64,000 nucleotides of DNA from Monarcha castaneiventris obscurior (GCA_026261815.1 JAMPIT010000174.1:10106001-10170000), one strand, 5' to 3'; shown: positions 11,601-23,765, counted from the first letter of the stretch. A program made the numbers and translations. Notes: generated by a model not told the origin, from the letters alone.

Positions 11601-14247
11601 AACTGTAAATCTGCTCAACCCAGATAGTGTTTGCCCGGGTCATTGAACTTCATATAAACAAACATGGTGCCTTTTTTTCTGAATACAATTTCTATTTTTT
11701 GTAAAGGGATCTACCAGGGGCTGTAGAGATATCACACTAGATTTTAAATAATTCTCTTAGAAAATAGTCAGAATGCACTGTTTTTTTACATTTTAAGTGT
11801 AAGGAAAAAAGTGATTACACTGAAAAAGTTATGATATACATCTCATTTTTTTTCTGAGTATTTTCTACCAATCTGCCTATTGCAAAACGAAATTATGACA
11901 TCCAGTTTGCAGTATAAAGGCACCATGAAGTCTGACTGAACAGAGAGCTAGGACTAGGCTGGCTTGAATAGAGCTGCCCTCGATTTATGAAGTCTAAAAT
12001 TTATATCATTTTTGATATCACCTCGGAAGAATGGAAAGATAACAAATCTGAACAAAGTAGATTTAATCCTTTCTATCTATCCATTTCACACAGCTCCCAT
12101 GGAAGGGGTGATATGGAGCCCCTTATGCACATTGCTCCTGCATCTTTGGTTACAGGTGTTCAAGAGACACTTTCACTCTGGTGGTGCAATAGGCTCCAGA
12201 TTCACAGTTTATTCATCTCTCATTTCTTTTAAGAACACTAAAATTCAAGTTACTAAGTATATTATATTTTTTTTGTCTCTTCAATATGTTTTTTTACACA
12301 GACTTTCCAATCTGTTGTTCAGGAGAAAAAAAGCCTTCCAAAACATTACCCACTGAAAATTTTGAATTTTTATCATGTGTGATGTGAGTAAAGGATGATA
12401 TTGTAAAAATCTATAAAGAAGTATTTCAGATCCAAATGATCATTTTTTGCATGAAGAGTGCTTGGGTAGCTAATGAAACTGAAATATATTCAGGTTTGAA
12501 ATGAACATAACAGAAGTCTTTTTCATATAGTTTGCATTGAATTGCAAAGTATTTTACTAAAAGTGGCTCAAGGCTGCTATTAATAGTGTCAGAAGAAGAC
12601 TGATTATATACATTAGGAAACATTTAAAACTAAAGACCTTAATACTAAATACATACATATGTTCAGTGGGGGGGAGTAATTTACTTGATATCCTGGTGTA
12701 AAACAACCTTCAGTAATACTGTAAGGGTATAAAAGCTTGAAGATAAAACTGCTTAACTTATAAATTCCTCTTTATCTGGAAAAATTCTTCTTTATCCTAT
12801 ACATTCCTCTTAAAGGATTTCTTACTTCTTCCTCATGGATAAGGTTAGATAAGGTCAAAGACAGGATGCTGAATTAGATGGATCCTGGTTCGAACTCAAT
12901 GTCACAATTCCTTTTCATAACAAAAAATAAAAATTATTTTAAATTTATGACAATTTAAATTAAAATATTGTTCTCGGTTTTTTTGACCAATTTAATTTCC
13001 TCATTAATTTCCTCATTAGGGGCAATATTTTATATTAATATGGCACAGAAAATCTTTGAATTCTTGACCAGACTGGAAAGCTTTGTAAGCCACAATCCAA
13101 ATACTGATGGCACATAAAGAGTATCAAACTTCTGCTTTCACGTTATTATTTGAGAAACCTGCATGTTCTTCTCTTGTTTATTTTTGAATAACAATTGTTC
13201 AGTTTTTAACAGGTATAAATAGACTTTTTTCATAAGATACAGAACAACAGAGTTGATTTACTTTACCTAAGGGATCTAGTTATGTCTGAATAAATGTCAC
13301 TTTAAAAGCAATTGCAAGAACTGCAGCTACAAGGAAGGCAAAAAGAGAAACATTTCAATGATCAAAGACTGTTTTTCTATTCATTGTGACAAACCATTGT
13401 TAACTTTTGTAAGAGGTTGTTAGAAGAAAAATATTAAGACAGTGGTGGTGTTAGTGTGCTCTTGGATATTTCTTGTAAGCTGCACAGTGCCATGGGAAAA
13501 AAAAGACAAGGATAAAGCTGTATCAAGAAAAATAATATCTTTCTTTTTGCCACTACAGCTTCTGGCTGCTAATAAATTAATCATAATGTGGATTAGAAGT
13601 AGTAGTATGTGAGAATATTTATCTGTATTAATCTCAATACTTCTCAGTCCACTCTCCATTATACATGAAAAAAAGCCATTCTAAATCACTTTCTGCTTCT
13701 TTAAAAAATGGAGTGAAACACTTTGCAAGATAAACAATATCAATACTTTGTGACACCTGTGCATATTTTATGTAACCACTCACCTTACTTAATCTTCCTG
13801 CATATAGATCCATGAAAAAAGTGTGCTATGTTCTGTGTAAGTTTGTATCATAACATTTATTCTAGCAGCAGGTTCTCATTTCTCAAACATTTTCAAGGTC
13901 AAGGATTTATAACATTTGAAATTGAATACATCCAGTGGCATGGCCATTTCCAGCCTGTTCCTTGGGACTTCATAAGCGGCCACAACCAGTGAACATTTTA
14001 AACACGTATTACAGAATTTTCTTCAAATAAAATAGTGAGAGCTGAGAAATTCACTGTACTGAAAAGTAATTCCAGAGCTAAACAACCCCTTAATGGAAAA
14101 GCATTATGAGCAATTTTTATTCTATTTACCCAAGAGTAGCAGTTTGACTGTCCTGGCTTCCCTCTCTGCATCTTCTTGGAGTTTCTTCTCCAGTTCTCTG
14201 GATCTCCTGGCTGACTCCTTGCTCTCCGAACTGGCTCCACTGCCCAT
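2511..14247 (-). CDS. GNAT3: Gustducin-type G-protein alpha subunit, 5' three exons (partial gene)
   Basis: The coding sequence is the join of 14247-14130, 6630-6588 and 2652-2511 on the minus strand and gives residues 1-101 of a protein that is about 354 residues long in this family. Family knowledge: gustducin alpha is the GTP-binding subunit that couples taste and chemosensory GPCRs to phosphodiesterase and phospholipase C signalling at the inner face of the plasma membrane. Seen: MGSG start (Gly2 for N-myristoylation, no Cys3), charged N-terminal helix, beta1 strand ending VKLLLLG, P-loop GAGESGKS, then the first part of the helical domain. The SSESKESA stretch near the N-terminus and SILAIVKAM in exon 3 favour GNAT3 over GNAT1, GNAT2 and GNAI. 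All splice sites are GT/AG and the frame is open throughout. Exon 4 is not found in the first 2.5 kb, so the rest lies beyond the left edge. No disabling change is seen. Confidence 0.93.
2653..6587 (-). other. GNAT3 intron 2
   Basis: A 3,935-nt intron with donor GTAAGT at its right end and acceptor CATCAG at its left end. AT-rich, with A/T runs near 2658-2724 and a 17-bp direct repeat at 6017-6053. No recognisable mobile element or extra exon was seen. Confidence 0.85.
6588..6630 (-). CDS. GNAT3: GNAT3 exon 2 (P-loop exon, residues 40-54)
   Basis: This 43-nt micro-exon encodes the G1 box GAGESGKST followed by IVKQM. The invariant Lys46 and Ser47, which contact the GTP phosphates and Mg2+, are present. 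The acceptor is TTGTGCAG| and the donor is |GTAAGTA. A 43-nt second exon is the family norm. It is too short to appear as a long ORF and was found by its P-loop signature. Confidence 0.95.
7554..8690 (-). mobile_element. CR1 LINE fragment: 3' end of the pol ORF plus 3' UTR, degenerate
   Basis: The minus strand encodes broken pieces of the C-terminal CR1 polyprotein: [28 protein letters not shown] and [11 protein letters not shown] (8057-8488), then [17 protein letters not shown] (7806-7997) and [11 protein letters not shown] (7515-7834 region), in several frames. The reverse-transcriptase motif normally F-A-D-D reads F-A-N-K, so both catalytic aspartates are lost. The 3' end is at about 7554, where the plus strand shows the inverted CATAGAATCT-type CR1 terminal repeat. 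The element is 5'-truncated near 8690, as usual for CR1, and lies in the same orientation as the host gene GNAT3. Confidence 0.93.
11579..11623 (+). repeat. Short copy of an unassigned dispersed repeat
   Basis: These 45 bases align over their whole length to 23366-23411, with the shared core ATAAACTGTAAATC and CTCAACCCAG and only a few mismatches. Similarity stops on both sides. Confidence 0.55.
12860..12915 (+). mobile_element. Possible old CR1 3' end
   Basis: The order ACAGGATGCTGAATTAGATGG, a 'tcctggttcgaactcaatgt' block and CACAATTCC resembles the 3' ends of ancient CR1 families (tail form: GGATACTGGGCTAGATGGACC ... GACCCAGTATGGCAGTTC). It is strongly diverged. Confidence 0.4.
14130..14247 (-). 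CDS. GNAT3: GNAT3 exon 1 (residues 1-39 and first base of codon 40)
   Basis: This 118-nt coding part starts at the ATG at 14247. The start context CAAGATGG has a purine at -3 and G at +4, a good vertebrate initiation site. It encodes the myristoylation signal MGSG, a Lys/Arg/Glu-rich amphipathic helix that contacts beta-gamma, and the beta1 strand RTVKLLLLG. The donor is GG|GTAAAT at 14129. A coding length of 118 nt ending in phase 1 is usual for first exons of Gi/Gt alpha genes. Confidence 0.95.
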
Positions 14248-14460
14248 CTTGAGATGCTAAAAATTCTCTTTATGCAGCTGATTTACTTCTTATCAGACTG
14301 GTTGCTTTAATTCAAAAGGACAACCATCTGTGCTTAAAGAAAATTTAAAAATCCCATTCGACCTCTCTGGTCAGCCTTCAAGCCAAATGGTCCTTTTCCA
14401 CCTGTCACATGACCTGGAGATGCTATAGTCAAGGATTTACATAGGCACACAAAAAGGTAG
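14248..14460 (-). promoter_or_regulatory. GNAT3: Probable GNAT3 5' UTR and proximal promoter
   Basis: The sequence immediately upstream of the GNAT3 start. On the minus strand it holds an E-box CAGCTG (14275-14280), a GATA-type CTGATAA (14290-14296) and a weak CATAAAG box near 14268-14274. There is no CpG island, which suits a tissue-restricted gene. The transcription start cannot be fixed from sequence alone. Confidence 0.35.
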
Positions 14461-17400
14461 TGTTATGATGTCATAGAATTAAAGTTATCCATTCAAGACA
14501 AACTAAGGTATGGATTGATCTCTCTTCTTGTTCAGGGAGGTTTTGTTTCACACACTCCAAAAAAATATGCAAAATGTCTAGAAACAATAGAATTGTGAAT
14601 AATATAGAGTAAAATTGTCAGCTTGTGAAGCAGTGTGATGCCCTGAAGCCAAAAAAAAAAAAAAAAATTAAAATTTACATTTTTGGTTTTCATCTTTCTC
14701 CATGCTCATAGCTCTAAATAAATGTGTCCTTTATTTTCAAATGACAGAATCTGAATTTACATAGTCAAGACATTTTTGTTTCATTATTCTGATTTATTAT
14801 TTTTGTTTTATTAACTAGCATGCAGAATATTTGCTGCCTTTTCATATTATGGCAAGTACATTTATTTTCTTGGAATGGTAAAGGACATCTTACTGCAATT
14901 TGTAACATTTGTAATAATTTTGCACAGACATTCCTTGATTAATGTCAGAGACATTCCCATTTTTAAAATTATTTTATTAGCAGTTATCAGTTTTGGCTGA
15001 AAGCACCACACCTTTTCTTATGTAAGAAAGGACACAGGTCAGATTCTCCCCACTGATGTAATAGTTTCATTTTAGTTTATTCACAGTGCAATAGGATTAT
15101 AGAAATATTTTATGTAATATGATGGAAATATTATTTGGCATGTACTGTCAGCAGTATATTGAGAAAATATATCTGCTGTAATAGTGTGGCAGTGAAAAAG
15201 TGTAGAACTACTGTCAGAACTAAAAGATAAAAAATACTTTTTTTTTTGTCCCTTCTCGTTCGATTAAGGCTTTAAATAAAATAAATCTCACCAGTGTGAA
15301 AGACTATAATTCATTCTAGACTTAAACTTATTCACTTTATAAAGTATTTTTGTTATATAAAAAGCAGAACCATGAAATTATATTATGATACTACAATTAC
15401 TCACTAATACTAGTTAACAATGCTCTAAGTTCACAGTATATAAATATAGAAGGTTCAGCATGAAAATAATGTTTAATGGCAAAATAAGCATGCAGGTTAT
15501 TTTGATTTATGTTAGAAGTATTTTTAGGTCAGAAGATAAACGAGGAAGAGGGCCAGAGGCAAACTCATCCCATCCTAGTGAAAAGAAACTTCCCCAGAAC
15601 AGAAGTGTGTGGACCTCAGGCAGGAAGGCAACTGGTACTGGGTGGGGAAGATGAGAGTGAGCAGAATAAATATGGCCAGTGCACTCATGGATGCTGAGCC
15701 ATTAGAGCTGGAGAGAGCTGTCTTCTGAAAAAAGACAGGTCCTTTGCTGTGCTCATCCCATTCAGCAACAAGTGTCTTCTCAGGCTTAATTTTTAGACCA
15801 CAAGCTGCAGTAAAGACACAAAATTGTGGTTTGTCAATACATTCTTCTCAGTCAGCAGCACACGAAGCTACCCAGTTTTCAGTCTCCTTGCACTGAGATG
15901 CCAGAAATAAACAATCAGTGCTTGTTAGTGGCTGAATTTTTGCATATACATTTACAATGCAAGAGAGTTCTCTGTTTTGTTAAGCTTATATTCCTACTTT
16001 GTTTATTGTTTAAAATAGACCATCATAACATCTTTACACAGCCATAGGAAGAACTGATTTGTTTAAAAAATGAAAATAGCAGCTTTGGAAGTGTGATATC
16101 AGTGCCAGGTGTGTGTTTATCAGAAATGTAGGCAAGTACAGTGTTCCTATGGATTTGGGGGGGGGTTGAAAAGTAAGAATTTTTGAAAACTAACAGAACT
16201 AAATATTAACTCATGTAATCACAATTCATGGAGATGAACATCATCTCCAAATTAAAGGCCCACTTCCCTACTGAGTTGTTCCACACATTTACTAGTATAA
16301 CTCTATTCATTTTGCACAAGAGTAAACTACTCAGTTTACTGGATGGGTGTAAATGTATCCTCATTTACATAATTTTTCCTAGATGGAAAACAATGGAAAA
16401 CCAGTGTGCATCCCATAATATAATTTTCCTAACATTCTCTGTTATTCTGACTATGTACAGGAATCGGCTTTAAATAAGTTGGTGTCTAGATCAAGCAGAC
16501 TGTAAAGAGAATATGCATAAATAAAGATAAAACCAATTATTTCATAAACATGCAGTGTCTATAACATATTATCCATTTGATTTATTCAGTTCTACCTTCA
16601 AACTCTTAATAGTTTACTGAAAAAACCCGACAACAATGTTTCTATTTCTCTAGAGAGTAAACAGGTTTCTGTTTTGCTTTAGACATCCTCCTCCTCTTCC
16701 TCTTTCTCCTCATCATCACTAACAATGCTTTGATTGAGAAAATTTCTGCTGATGATTAAGCCAGAACTAATAGACAATGCCTTACAGGGTTCGATTTATT
16801 CTAAAATGCTTTTTGGTATCTTTTCTTGATCTCTTCTAGGTGCAATAATAAAAATATGGTCTCACTTTGCTTCTCTTCTAATGTTTCAATCACCTTTATT
16901 TGGTATGGAAGTGTTTGAAGGTAAGTCTGGAAAATGCTCCTTTGAAATGCTGTCATGCTTTTTAAATTTGTTTTATATTAGTTTTGTGGCTAGAGTTGTT
17001 TCTGGTGATTCACTGTAGGTGGTGCTGATAATACAGAATGTTCACTAAAGCATTCTGCAGCTGTACAAGCTCTCAGACTGTCTGAAAGGCTGTTTCAAGT
17101 AATCTCTTCAGAATTCATGGATGGGGCATTTTGGATTCCAGTTGTAAATTTTTATTTTATATTAAAGGTGTACTGGTCTGGGATTTTTTTGGCCAATCAT
17201 ATTGATTGTCCTGGTAGTGGAGCTCTCAGATAACTTAGTTTTTGTCTGAAAGTGCCGAACCTGTCTCAGTAAAAGAAAGAGGAACACCTTATGAAATTCA
17301 CACCTTTTAAGTGTTATCTCCTACTTTCTCTCTAGGTCTTTGCATTTACAATGTGTTCAGACTGGACTCTGGTAATATTTTCCACGTTTTCACTAAAATG

Positions 17401-17747
17401 AATGTTTTGCCTTTTCCTGATAAAATTTAGCAGAATGATATGGATGAAAAAGGAGGAAGCTTTAGAAAGAATAGATTTCTCTAAATTTAGGAACTCTCAA
17501 TACAAATCCTTCAGTATGCTTCTAAATAAAGGAAGCTTGAAAAATCTTCAGTACAATGCCTTTTACAATCAGAGGAAACTGTTCAGCTCTTTCATCTGGC
17601 TACTGAATTTCTTGAAATGCGCCTCCCAATTAAACACTGGCAACATTTCAGTGGGAAAAAGAGGCACTGAAATATTTACAAACCCATCCAGACTTCAGTA
17701 GTTACTGATGTGCAGAGATACCTGCTCAATGACAGATATTCTAGCTT
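14461..17747. other. Intergenic, nothing recognised
   Basis: AT-rich sequence upstream of GNAT3. It contains an A17 run at 14650-14667 and a G run near 16158. Short ORFs resemble no known protein and have no convincing splice context. Confidence 0.7.
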
Positions 17748-17754
17748 TTGAGAC

Positions 17755-17990
17755 CTGTTAAGAGCCTTATCTCTGGCACTGGGCCCCAGTCACGGGGCCG
17801 AAATGTTTGTGGAGCTGAGGCAGTGTCTGCACACGGGGCTGTGCTGAGCTTTGTGACCTGCCCAGCCTGGATTGTCACCAGCCCTGCCCAGGGCAGGGGC
17901 ACTCGCACTGCCCGACTGCTGCAGCCCAAGTGCCACAGGGATGCTAACCCTCCTGGGACCTTTGCACAAGGATGGAAGGTGGACCCAGAA
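17755..17990. other. GC-rich patch, unassigned
   Basis: About 230 bases clearly richer in G+C and CpG than the flanks. It is open in one frame on each strand (84 codons plus, 89 codons minus), but neither product resembles a known protein. It lies just before a CR1 3' end, so it may be an old repeat. Confidence 0.4.
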
Positions 17991-18054
17991 GAAGCTTCAT
18001 AATTTAGCATCGAAAAGCCCTGAGAAACTTTGACTTTGAACTTATTTCTACTTT

Positions 18055-18112
18055 GAGCTGAGGGTTGAACTAGAGGCCTCGGGAGGTCCCTTCCAATAAA
18101 AATAGCTCTGTT
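18055..18112 (+). mobile_element. CR1 LINE 3' terminal fragment
   Basis: GGGTTGAACTAGAGGCCTCG followed by GGAGGTCCCTTCCAA is the conserved CR1 3' UTR end (GGACTAGATGACCTCC.GAGGTCCCTTCCAA form). The terminal octamer repeats are eroded. Confidence 0.8.
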
Positions 18113-18115
18113 GTT

Positions 18116-21100
18116 TTGTTAAAGAAATTTCAACTAGTTTTGCCTTGGCTTTAATTTATAAAGCTTGTCTCTGAGATACTAAGGCCTTACTTTTGCTTCT
18201 TTTTTCCCTCAAAATATTTACAAGAACATAAATCTTAGATTGTTTTCTTTTTATTTGCTCTGCCTCTTTCTAAGCTTTCTGTTTCCCTTTTCTGCACAGG
18301 ATATAAATGTGAAAATCTAAGTGAAATCTAAGATTTTTGTGTCATATCATCCCCCCACCCCCTAATTTGTCATCTTCTCTCTAGGAAACATTACCAAATA
18401 GCAGAAGAAAAAAGGAAAACTTGGTCCTTAACTCTATAATAATACAGTGATGATACTGTTATATTTGCTAACACATTTAGTTCTGTAAGAAAGGTAGAAG
18501 GAATTATGTAATCATTCATTTTTACTGCTTACAGAGGTGAAAAGGAAGGATAGAAACAACCTTACAGATGTCAAAAGAAAATATTTTAAAACAATAAAGA
18601 GTTCCTGCATTTTCAATCCTATCATTTTTTCCTCAAGTATTGATATAAGCAGGAATTCTTTTCCCTTTTTGAGAAAAATCTCAGTCCTGCTATGACATAG
18701 GTGAGCTGTACTGGCTTCAGTACACTCATCATCCTTGGTTCTGTATTTGCAGCTCATGCTGATTCAATGGAATATGTGACACTGTGTGAGAAAGGGTTAT
18801 TGAGCACTGGGTGGGGGCTCACTGGTTGAGCATTGGGCCAGGTAAGACCCACTTATTTCTGACATGTTTGCCAGTACCTCAGCTGAAACACCGTCTGTGC
18901 TATCAGTGAACCTCTGCCAATTTTTGACAGTAGATGCGTGGCCGAGCTACTGTGCTCAGATGAAGAACTGGTCATGCCAAAACTCTCAAACTTGATGTAT
19001 ATATCTGGCTGACCAGTGGAAAAAAAGGCAACATCCAGTGCAAAGCTATAAAAGCCCAAATCCTTCAGTGTCTCTTGAACCAATACTCTTATTCCAGTCT
19101 GTGCTTACCAGCATGCCTGGGATGTGTTTGACAGAGCTGCGCTGAGCACGGCAGTTTCCCCTGACTTCCCATATATGAAGAGCAAATATTCCAGGAAGTG
19201 ACATTTCTACGAAGTTTAACAAATGATCTGTCTGCTATGGTAAGTTTAATTTTTCTCGTGGCTTATTGCTGATTCACACAAGAAAATGGAAAAGAACAGT
19301 CAGGAGTTAGTGCATTATAAAATGGTTTGAGGTTTTTGAACTCATGTATTTCCCTCTGGATTGTCTGAGGCTCTCTCCTGCTGACTCCTGTAAGAGGTGC
19401 ACCTGGTATTTTTTGCAGGGGAAGAAAAAAGAAAAAAAGGGAAAGGGAATCTTAGTGGGAAAATGGGTGATGCCTGCTATCTCTAATGTAAGGATTAAGG
19501 TGAACAGTCAACATGGTAAGTTAAAAAAAGAAAAGACCTTAAAACAATGAGGAAATATTTTATCAACATCCCACTCTGAACAATTCCAATTCCCAGCAGA
19601 GCCATATATTAAGACTCATCAAGGCCCACTGTGCTTTGATAGCCTGAAGTTAATGAAGAGTAAAAGCAAACACAATTCTGATTTGACTTGTAGAACCCTT
19701 TAAATAACAAACATTTTAACCTTTGCTTTTAGTGTCAAACAAACATGCAACGCAAATTATGGAAAAATTAAAGGCATTTTTCCCAGCAGATTAGCATTCC
19801 TTCTTTTTTATTTGGCAGACTTTTTCCAGTTAAAAAAAAACTGTGATTGCAGTCCCCTCATCAGAATTCATGCAGCTCTGTATTGACACAGCTATGTAGT
19901 AGCTGGGTAAAATCTGATTTCTGAATGCTGACAAGGATGTAAGTGTGTAGTTTCAGAGCTTGGAGTGATTTCCAGGATGTCAGCTGAATTGAACTGTTCT
20001 GTGTGGAGTGTGTCCACAAAATTTCCATAAGAGCTGTTGCCATAGTGCAACAATACCTATAGAAATGACTGCAGAAGAGCTTGTTCTGCTGCTGAGCTAA
20101 TGCACTTCCTCTGAAGAGATCTGTTTTATTCTGCATGGATTCTTATACTACATACTTATGGAAGCTGGCAGACATCTGCTGCGTGATATTTTCTCTTTCA
20201 TTCACACTCCAGGACATAATAACTAAATAAGATCCTTATTTTGATAGGTTTTTAGAGGATGGTATTACATTTTTTAAAGATAAATTTCATTGTAATCCTA
20301 TGTTAAACCTAAATATTTAAAAGGATAGAGCATGGCAGCCAAATGTGTTAAGGCAGAAGAGAGAGATTTCCCAGTAATCTATAATATTGAAATAATTCTG
20401 GGAAAACTCTTCTCTCTTGTTCAGTGTAACTTCTGAAACAAAAGTTATTTCTTCAGAGAAGCAAAGTTGTCTCTTGTTATCTTTGTGGTTTGTAACCATT
20501 TTAGGTTCTGATTTGGTCCTATGCATTGTTTCCCTCTGTAGTCAGATCTCCCTAACTTTCAAATGTCAACTAAATACCTATAGTGCTTTCTTTCTTAATG
20601 GTATCCTGCAATACTGTGAGATGGTGGCATGACATCATCCCAATCCATGCAGCACATGGAGGTAATACTGGGCATTTTAACTCTTTGGGAATCTTAAGGA
20701 TTAATGATGTTTTTAGAATTCTTCCATTCTGCTTATAAACCAGCGTTCTAATTAATACAACTCTAGCTGACACTTCCCCTAGAAAAATGTGCATTGTCCT
20801 GGGAAGAATTCAAGGGAAAAGGGAAATTATCTCATTCTTCTCAGCTCCCACTCCCCTTAGAGAAATTTAAAAAGCTGAGCATTTCTTCCTGAGCTAGGCT
20901 GGCCTCCACCCCAAAATGTTCCGTTCTTAGACAGGGAAGGAAAAACAAAAACAAAATGTTTTGTTTTTACTACTCTCCTGAATGGATTGAGCACATATCA
21001 GGCTCCCTGGGTATTTGAGAAGGGAGATCCTAAGTCCATATATTAAGAACTCCACCCATATTCAGTAAGTTGATGGGGAAAATGTAAACCTCTGAAACCT

Positions 21101-23139
21101 CAGGTCTCATAAGAAATGAGGTCAGGACTTAGGTGCAAAGGAAATGGAAGAGGCTACAAGCCTAGCCAGACATTTTGTAAGTTCCTTAAGAAATCACAGA
21201 CAGGAGTAGGTCTCCATCTTCAATAAAGGGTAAAAAGAAATGTAATTGGGTAATTATAGAATGACATTTTGAGATGGGGAACAATACAGTACTTTCACAC
21301 AGCATATTAATCTGTGCCTTCAGGGATGATGCTTTTTGCTTCACAAAATCAGACAATCTTCTCCAGAATTAAATATCCCTCTTGTTTTATCCTCAAAGTT
21401 ACAAATTTAAGTGGGCTTACTTTCTAGTCTTTTGAGACCTTGTTTTCTTGGCAGCTACAGATGTTTTGTGTAAATGTCTCCTCAATTTCTTCTTTTTCCA
21501 GCATTTTTCATGTCTCAAAATTAGTTTTATCTGAGTCTTCCTCTAACTGAAGTGCAGAGCAAAATCTGCCAATTCTTTGGACAGTGGCTGCTTTCATATT
21601 TGCTTGTTTGAGTAGTTTTCTCATTAGAGATTCTGCAAGGTAAGGCTGCAGGTGTTTAAGACACTGTAGGATAACTTGAGTTACACTGTGTTGTAGCATC
21701 CAACGTCCCAAATGTTATTCTGGCAATTGATGTTGTGTTTTTGTATTTATTACTAAATCTGTTGTGGTAGCACTTTCACGGGATGAAGGGTGACATTTTC
21801 TCCAGAAGCCACTGCAGTGCCTGTCTCTTACTTTAACGTGCTGTGCAGCTGGCAAGTAACACATGAGTGTTACTGATATTTCACACAACTCTGTCAGGCT
21901 ATTTATCTGCGTGCCCTCTGCTGCTCCAGAGTCACCCTGATGAAAAGTCAGCTCTGGGCTGAGTTCCTGGCTGGGTGCCAGGCACTGCCCTGTGTGATTC
22001 CAGCTCACATACCTGTCACAGTCCTGCTGGCTAAGCAGCCATGCCTCGTGCTTCAATGTGGTGCTCTGCCTGGGTCTTATATTTCATTTGTACCTGCTCA
22101 GTTTTTAAATCTTTCTGAAGCACAGACGCTGCAGGACTGGACTCCTATGTTTGTGATCAAAATTCTCACATGTATATATTCAATCCCATACTCTGATCAG
22201 TTTTCCACTTTGCAGTTAAACTGCTCCTTACAGACATGGTTCAGCAATGCATGTTGCTTTTCAACATGATCTGCTCTCATGGATTATCTTGTCGCATGTG
22301 ACAGAAAGAAACACGTCTTCTTACTCAGTATTTGCCCCTTACCCTCAGTTACACATTGAATTTATAGGCAGCAGCTGTATTAGTAAACTCAAGAATGCCT
22401 GTCAATTTTCCTGGAACTGGATTCTCTGTGCTTGTATGTCTTAGGACAGTCCCAATAAAGAATTTGGTGTGTTTATGACATTCTCTGAACAATTCATGTG
22501 CTTGGCTTGCCAGACAAAATTGGCACAACTAAAGGCAGATTGCTTACAACCTGTCTGGTTTGAAAACTGTGACAGTTTATTAATAGACTTGAGCTGGACT
22601 GTGATAATCATTCCCATAGGTGTGAGTCACGTTTCGGAGCTGACATGCATTCAAGAAGGCTCTTCTGTTCAGATGGCTGCAGCATCCTACTTATTTTACA
22701 GTACAATCTATCCTGATCCATGTGCATGGAAGACAACACCTGTGTGCCACAGGAACACCAAACATACTGAGCAAAGTGGTCCTTCAATGCTTTGTGGGCT
22801 TCTGGCAGCTCCTTTCCACTCCTGCTGAAACCCTGAGTACTATCAAGAGAAAAGCAGAGTAGCCTATTTTCCTATTTTTTCCACCAGTTTATATTCTTTG
22901 CTTTGTGGAGAATTCTCAAGGTTATCACCTGGAAAGTCCTGCATTCAGAAGGGAGCAGACAATGATGATCTCCCTGGTATTCTGTTGAAATAATTGGCCG
23001 CCTGTGGTATGTATCCACAACCAGCATTTTTTGCTCAAGGCTCTGATCAGCCACCTGCTCAGCATCCTCCCTCTATCCACCACCGTATTTCATGGGAAAT
23101 ATGATCCTACACAGTAAGGGTAAATTCTAAAATTGTCTT
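18116..23139. other. Intergenic, nothing recognised
   Basis: No coding exon, RNA gene or known repeat recognised. ORFs of up to 119 codons (for example 22469-22828 plus) look like chance: no family resemblance and no codon pattern. Confidence 0.65.
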
Positions 23140-23371
23140 GCTAGAGAAGGGCAACAGAGCTGGGGAGGGGTCTGGGGCACAAGTCTACTGATGAGCAGCT
23201 GAGGGAGCTGGGGGTGGTTGTTCTGGAAGAAAGGAGGCTCAGGAGGGACTTTATCACTCTCTATAACTCCCTGAAAGGAGTTTCTAGCCAGGTGGAGGTC
23301 AGCCTCTTCTCCAATGTAAAAAGTGTCAGAACAAGAGAAAATGGCCCCAAGGTGCATTTTGGGAGGTTTAT
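23140..23371 (+). mobile_element. CR1 LINE fragment (C-terminal coding remnant)
   Basis: The plus strand encodes a decayed CR1 C-terminus (ERRLRRDFITLYNSLKG, then FSNVKSVRTRENGPKVHFGR), preceded by the familiar GAGAAGGGCAACAGAGCTGG and AGCAGCTGAGGGAGCTGGGG blocks. It breaks off at GGGAGGTTTA, where CR1 should continue GATTGGATATTAGG. An unrelated dispersed repeat follows at that point. Confidence 0.9.
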
Positions 23372-23700
23372 ATGTGCATGTCAGATAAACTGTAAATCAC
23401 CTCAACCCAGGAAAGATGTATATAAATTTGAATTCTATTTATGTTTACTCATTCACTTCAAAAATAAAAAATGTATTTTAAGTATTTCTAAATACATGAT
23501 TTTGACCAAAAATATTTCACATGTAGTATCCTGTCAAAAAAATCTCAGAATTCTCCACCACATGTGTACTTAGTGACAAACAATAATAAATCAATTATCT
23601 TTTTGGTTCTTGATGACCATAAAATAGAATTCACACCCCTTACATGGCAAATACACACATATTTGAGATTGCCATAAGTTATTCAATAATAGAATGAAAA
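23366..23700 (+). repeat. Unassigned dispersed repeat, copy A
   Basis: From about 23411 to 23700 this aligns nearly end to end with 34915-35212, sharing blocks such as TTTTGACCAAAAATATT, TTTGGTTCTTGATGA and AGAATTCACACCCCTTACAT. Its first 45 bases also match 11579-11623. It abuts a broken CR1 on the left and a CT microsatellite on the right. The family is not identified; no coding capacity. Confidence 0.75.
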
Positions 23701-23765
23701 TTCTCTCTCTCTCTCCCTCTCCCTCTCTCCCTATTTAAATCATCTCTTCTTTTCTCTCTTCCCTT
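23701..23765 (+). repeat. CT-rich microsatellite / polypyrimidine tract
   Basis: (CT)n and CCCTCT units from 23701 to 23732, then a looser pyrimidine stretch to 23765. It directly follows repeat copy A. Confidence 0.85.

Larger units (their letters stand above)
6631..14129 (-). other. GNAT3 intron 1
   Basis: A 7,499-nt intron with donor GTAAAT and acceptor TTGTGCAG. It contains a long degenerate CR1 (7554-8690), a short piece of an unassigned dispersed repeat (11579-11623) and a possible old CR1 end (12860-12915). I see nothing recognisable in 8700-11570 or 12920-14129. Confidence 0.85.

Noticed and set aside
12887..12897. GGTTCGAACTC, which looks like a tRNA B box
   Set aside because: No A box or cloverleaf can be built around it, and the surroundings fit an old CR1 3' end.
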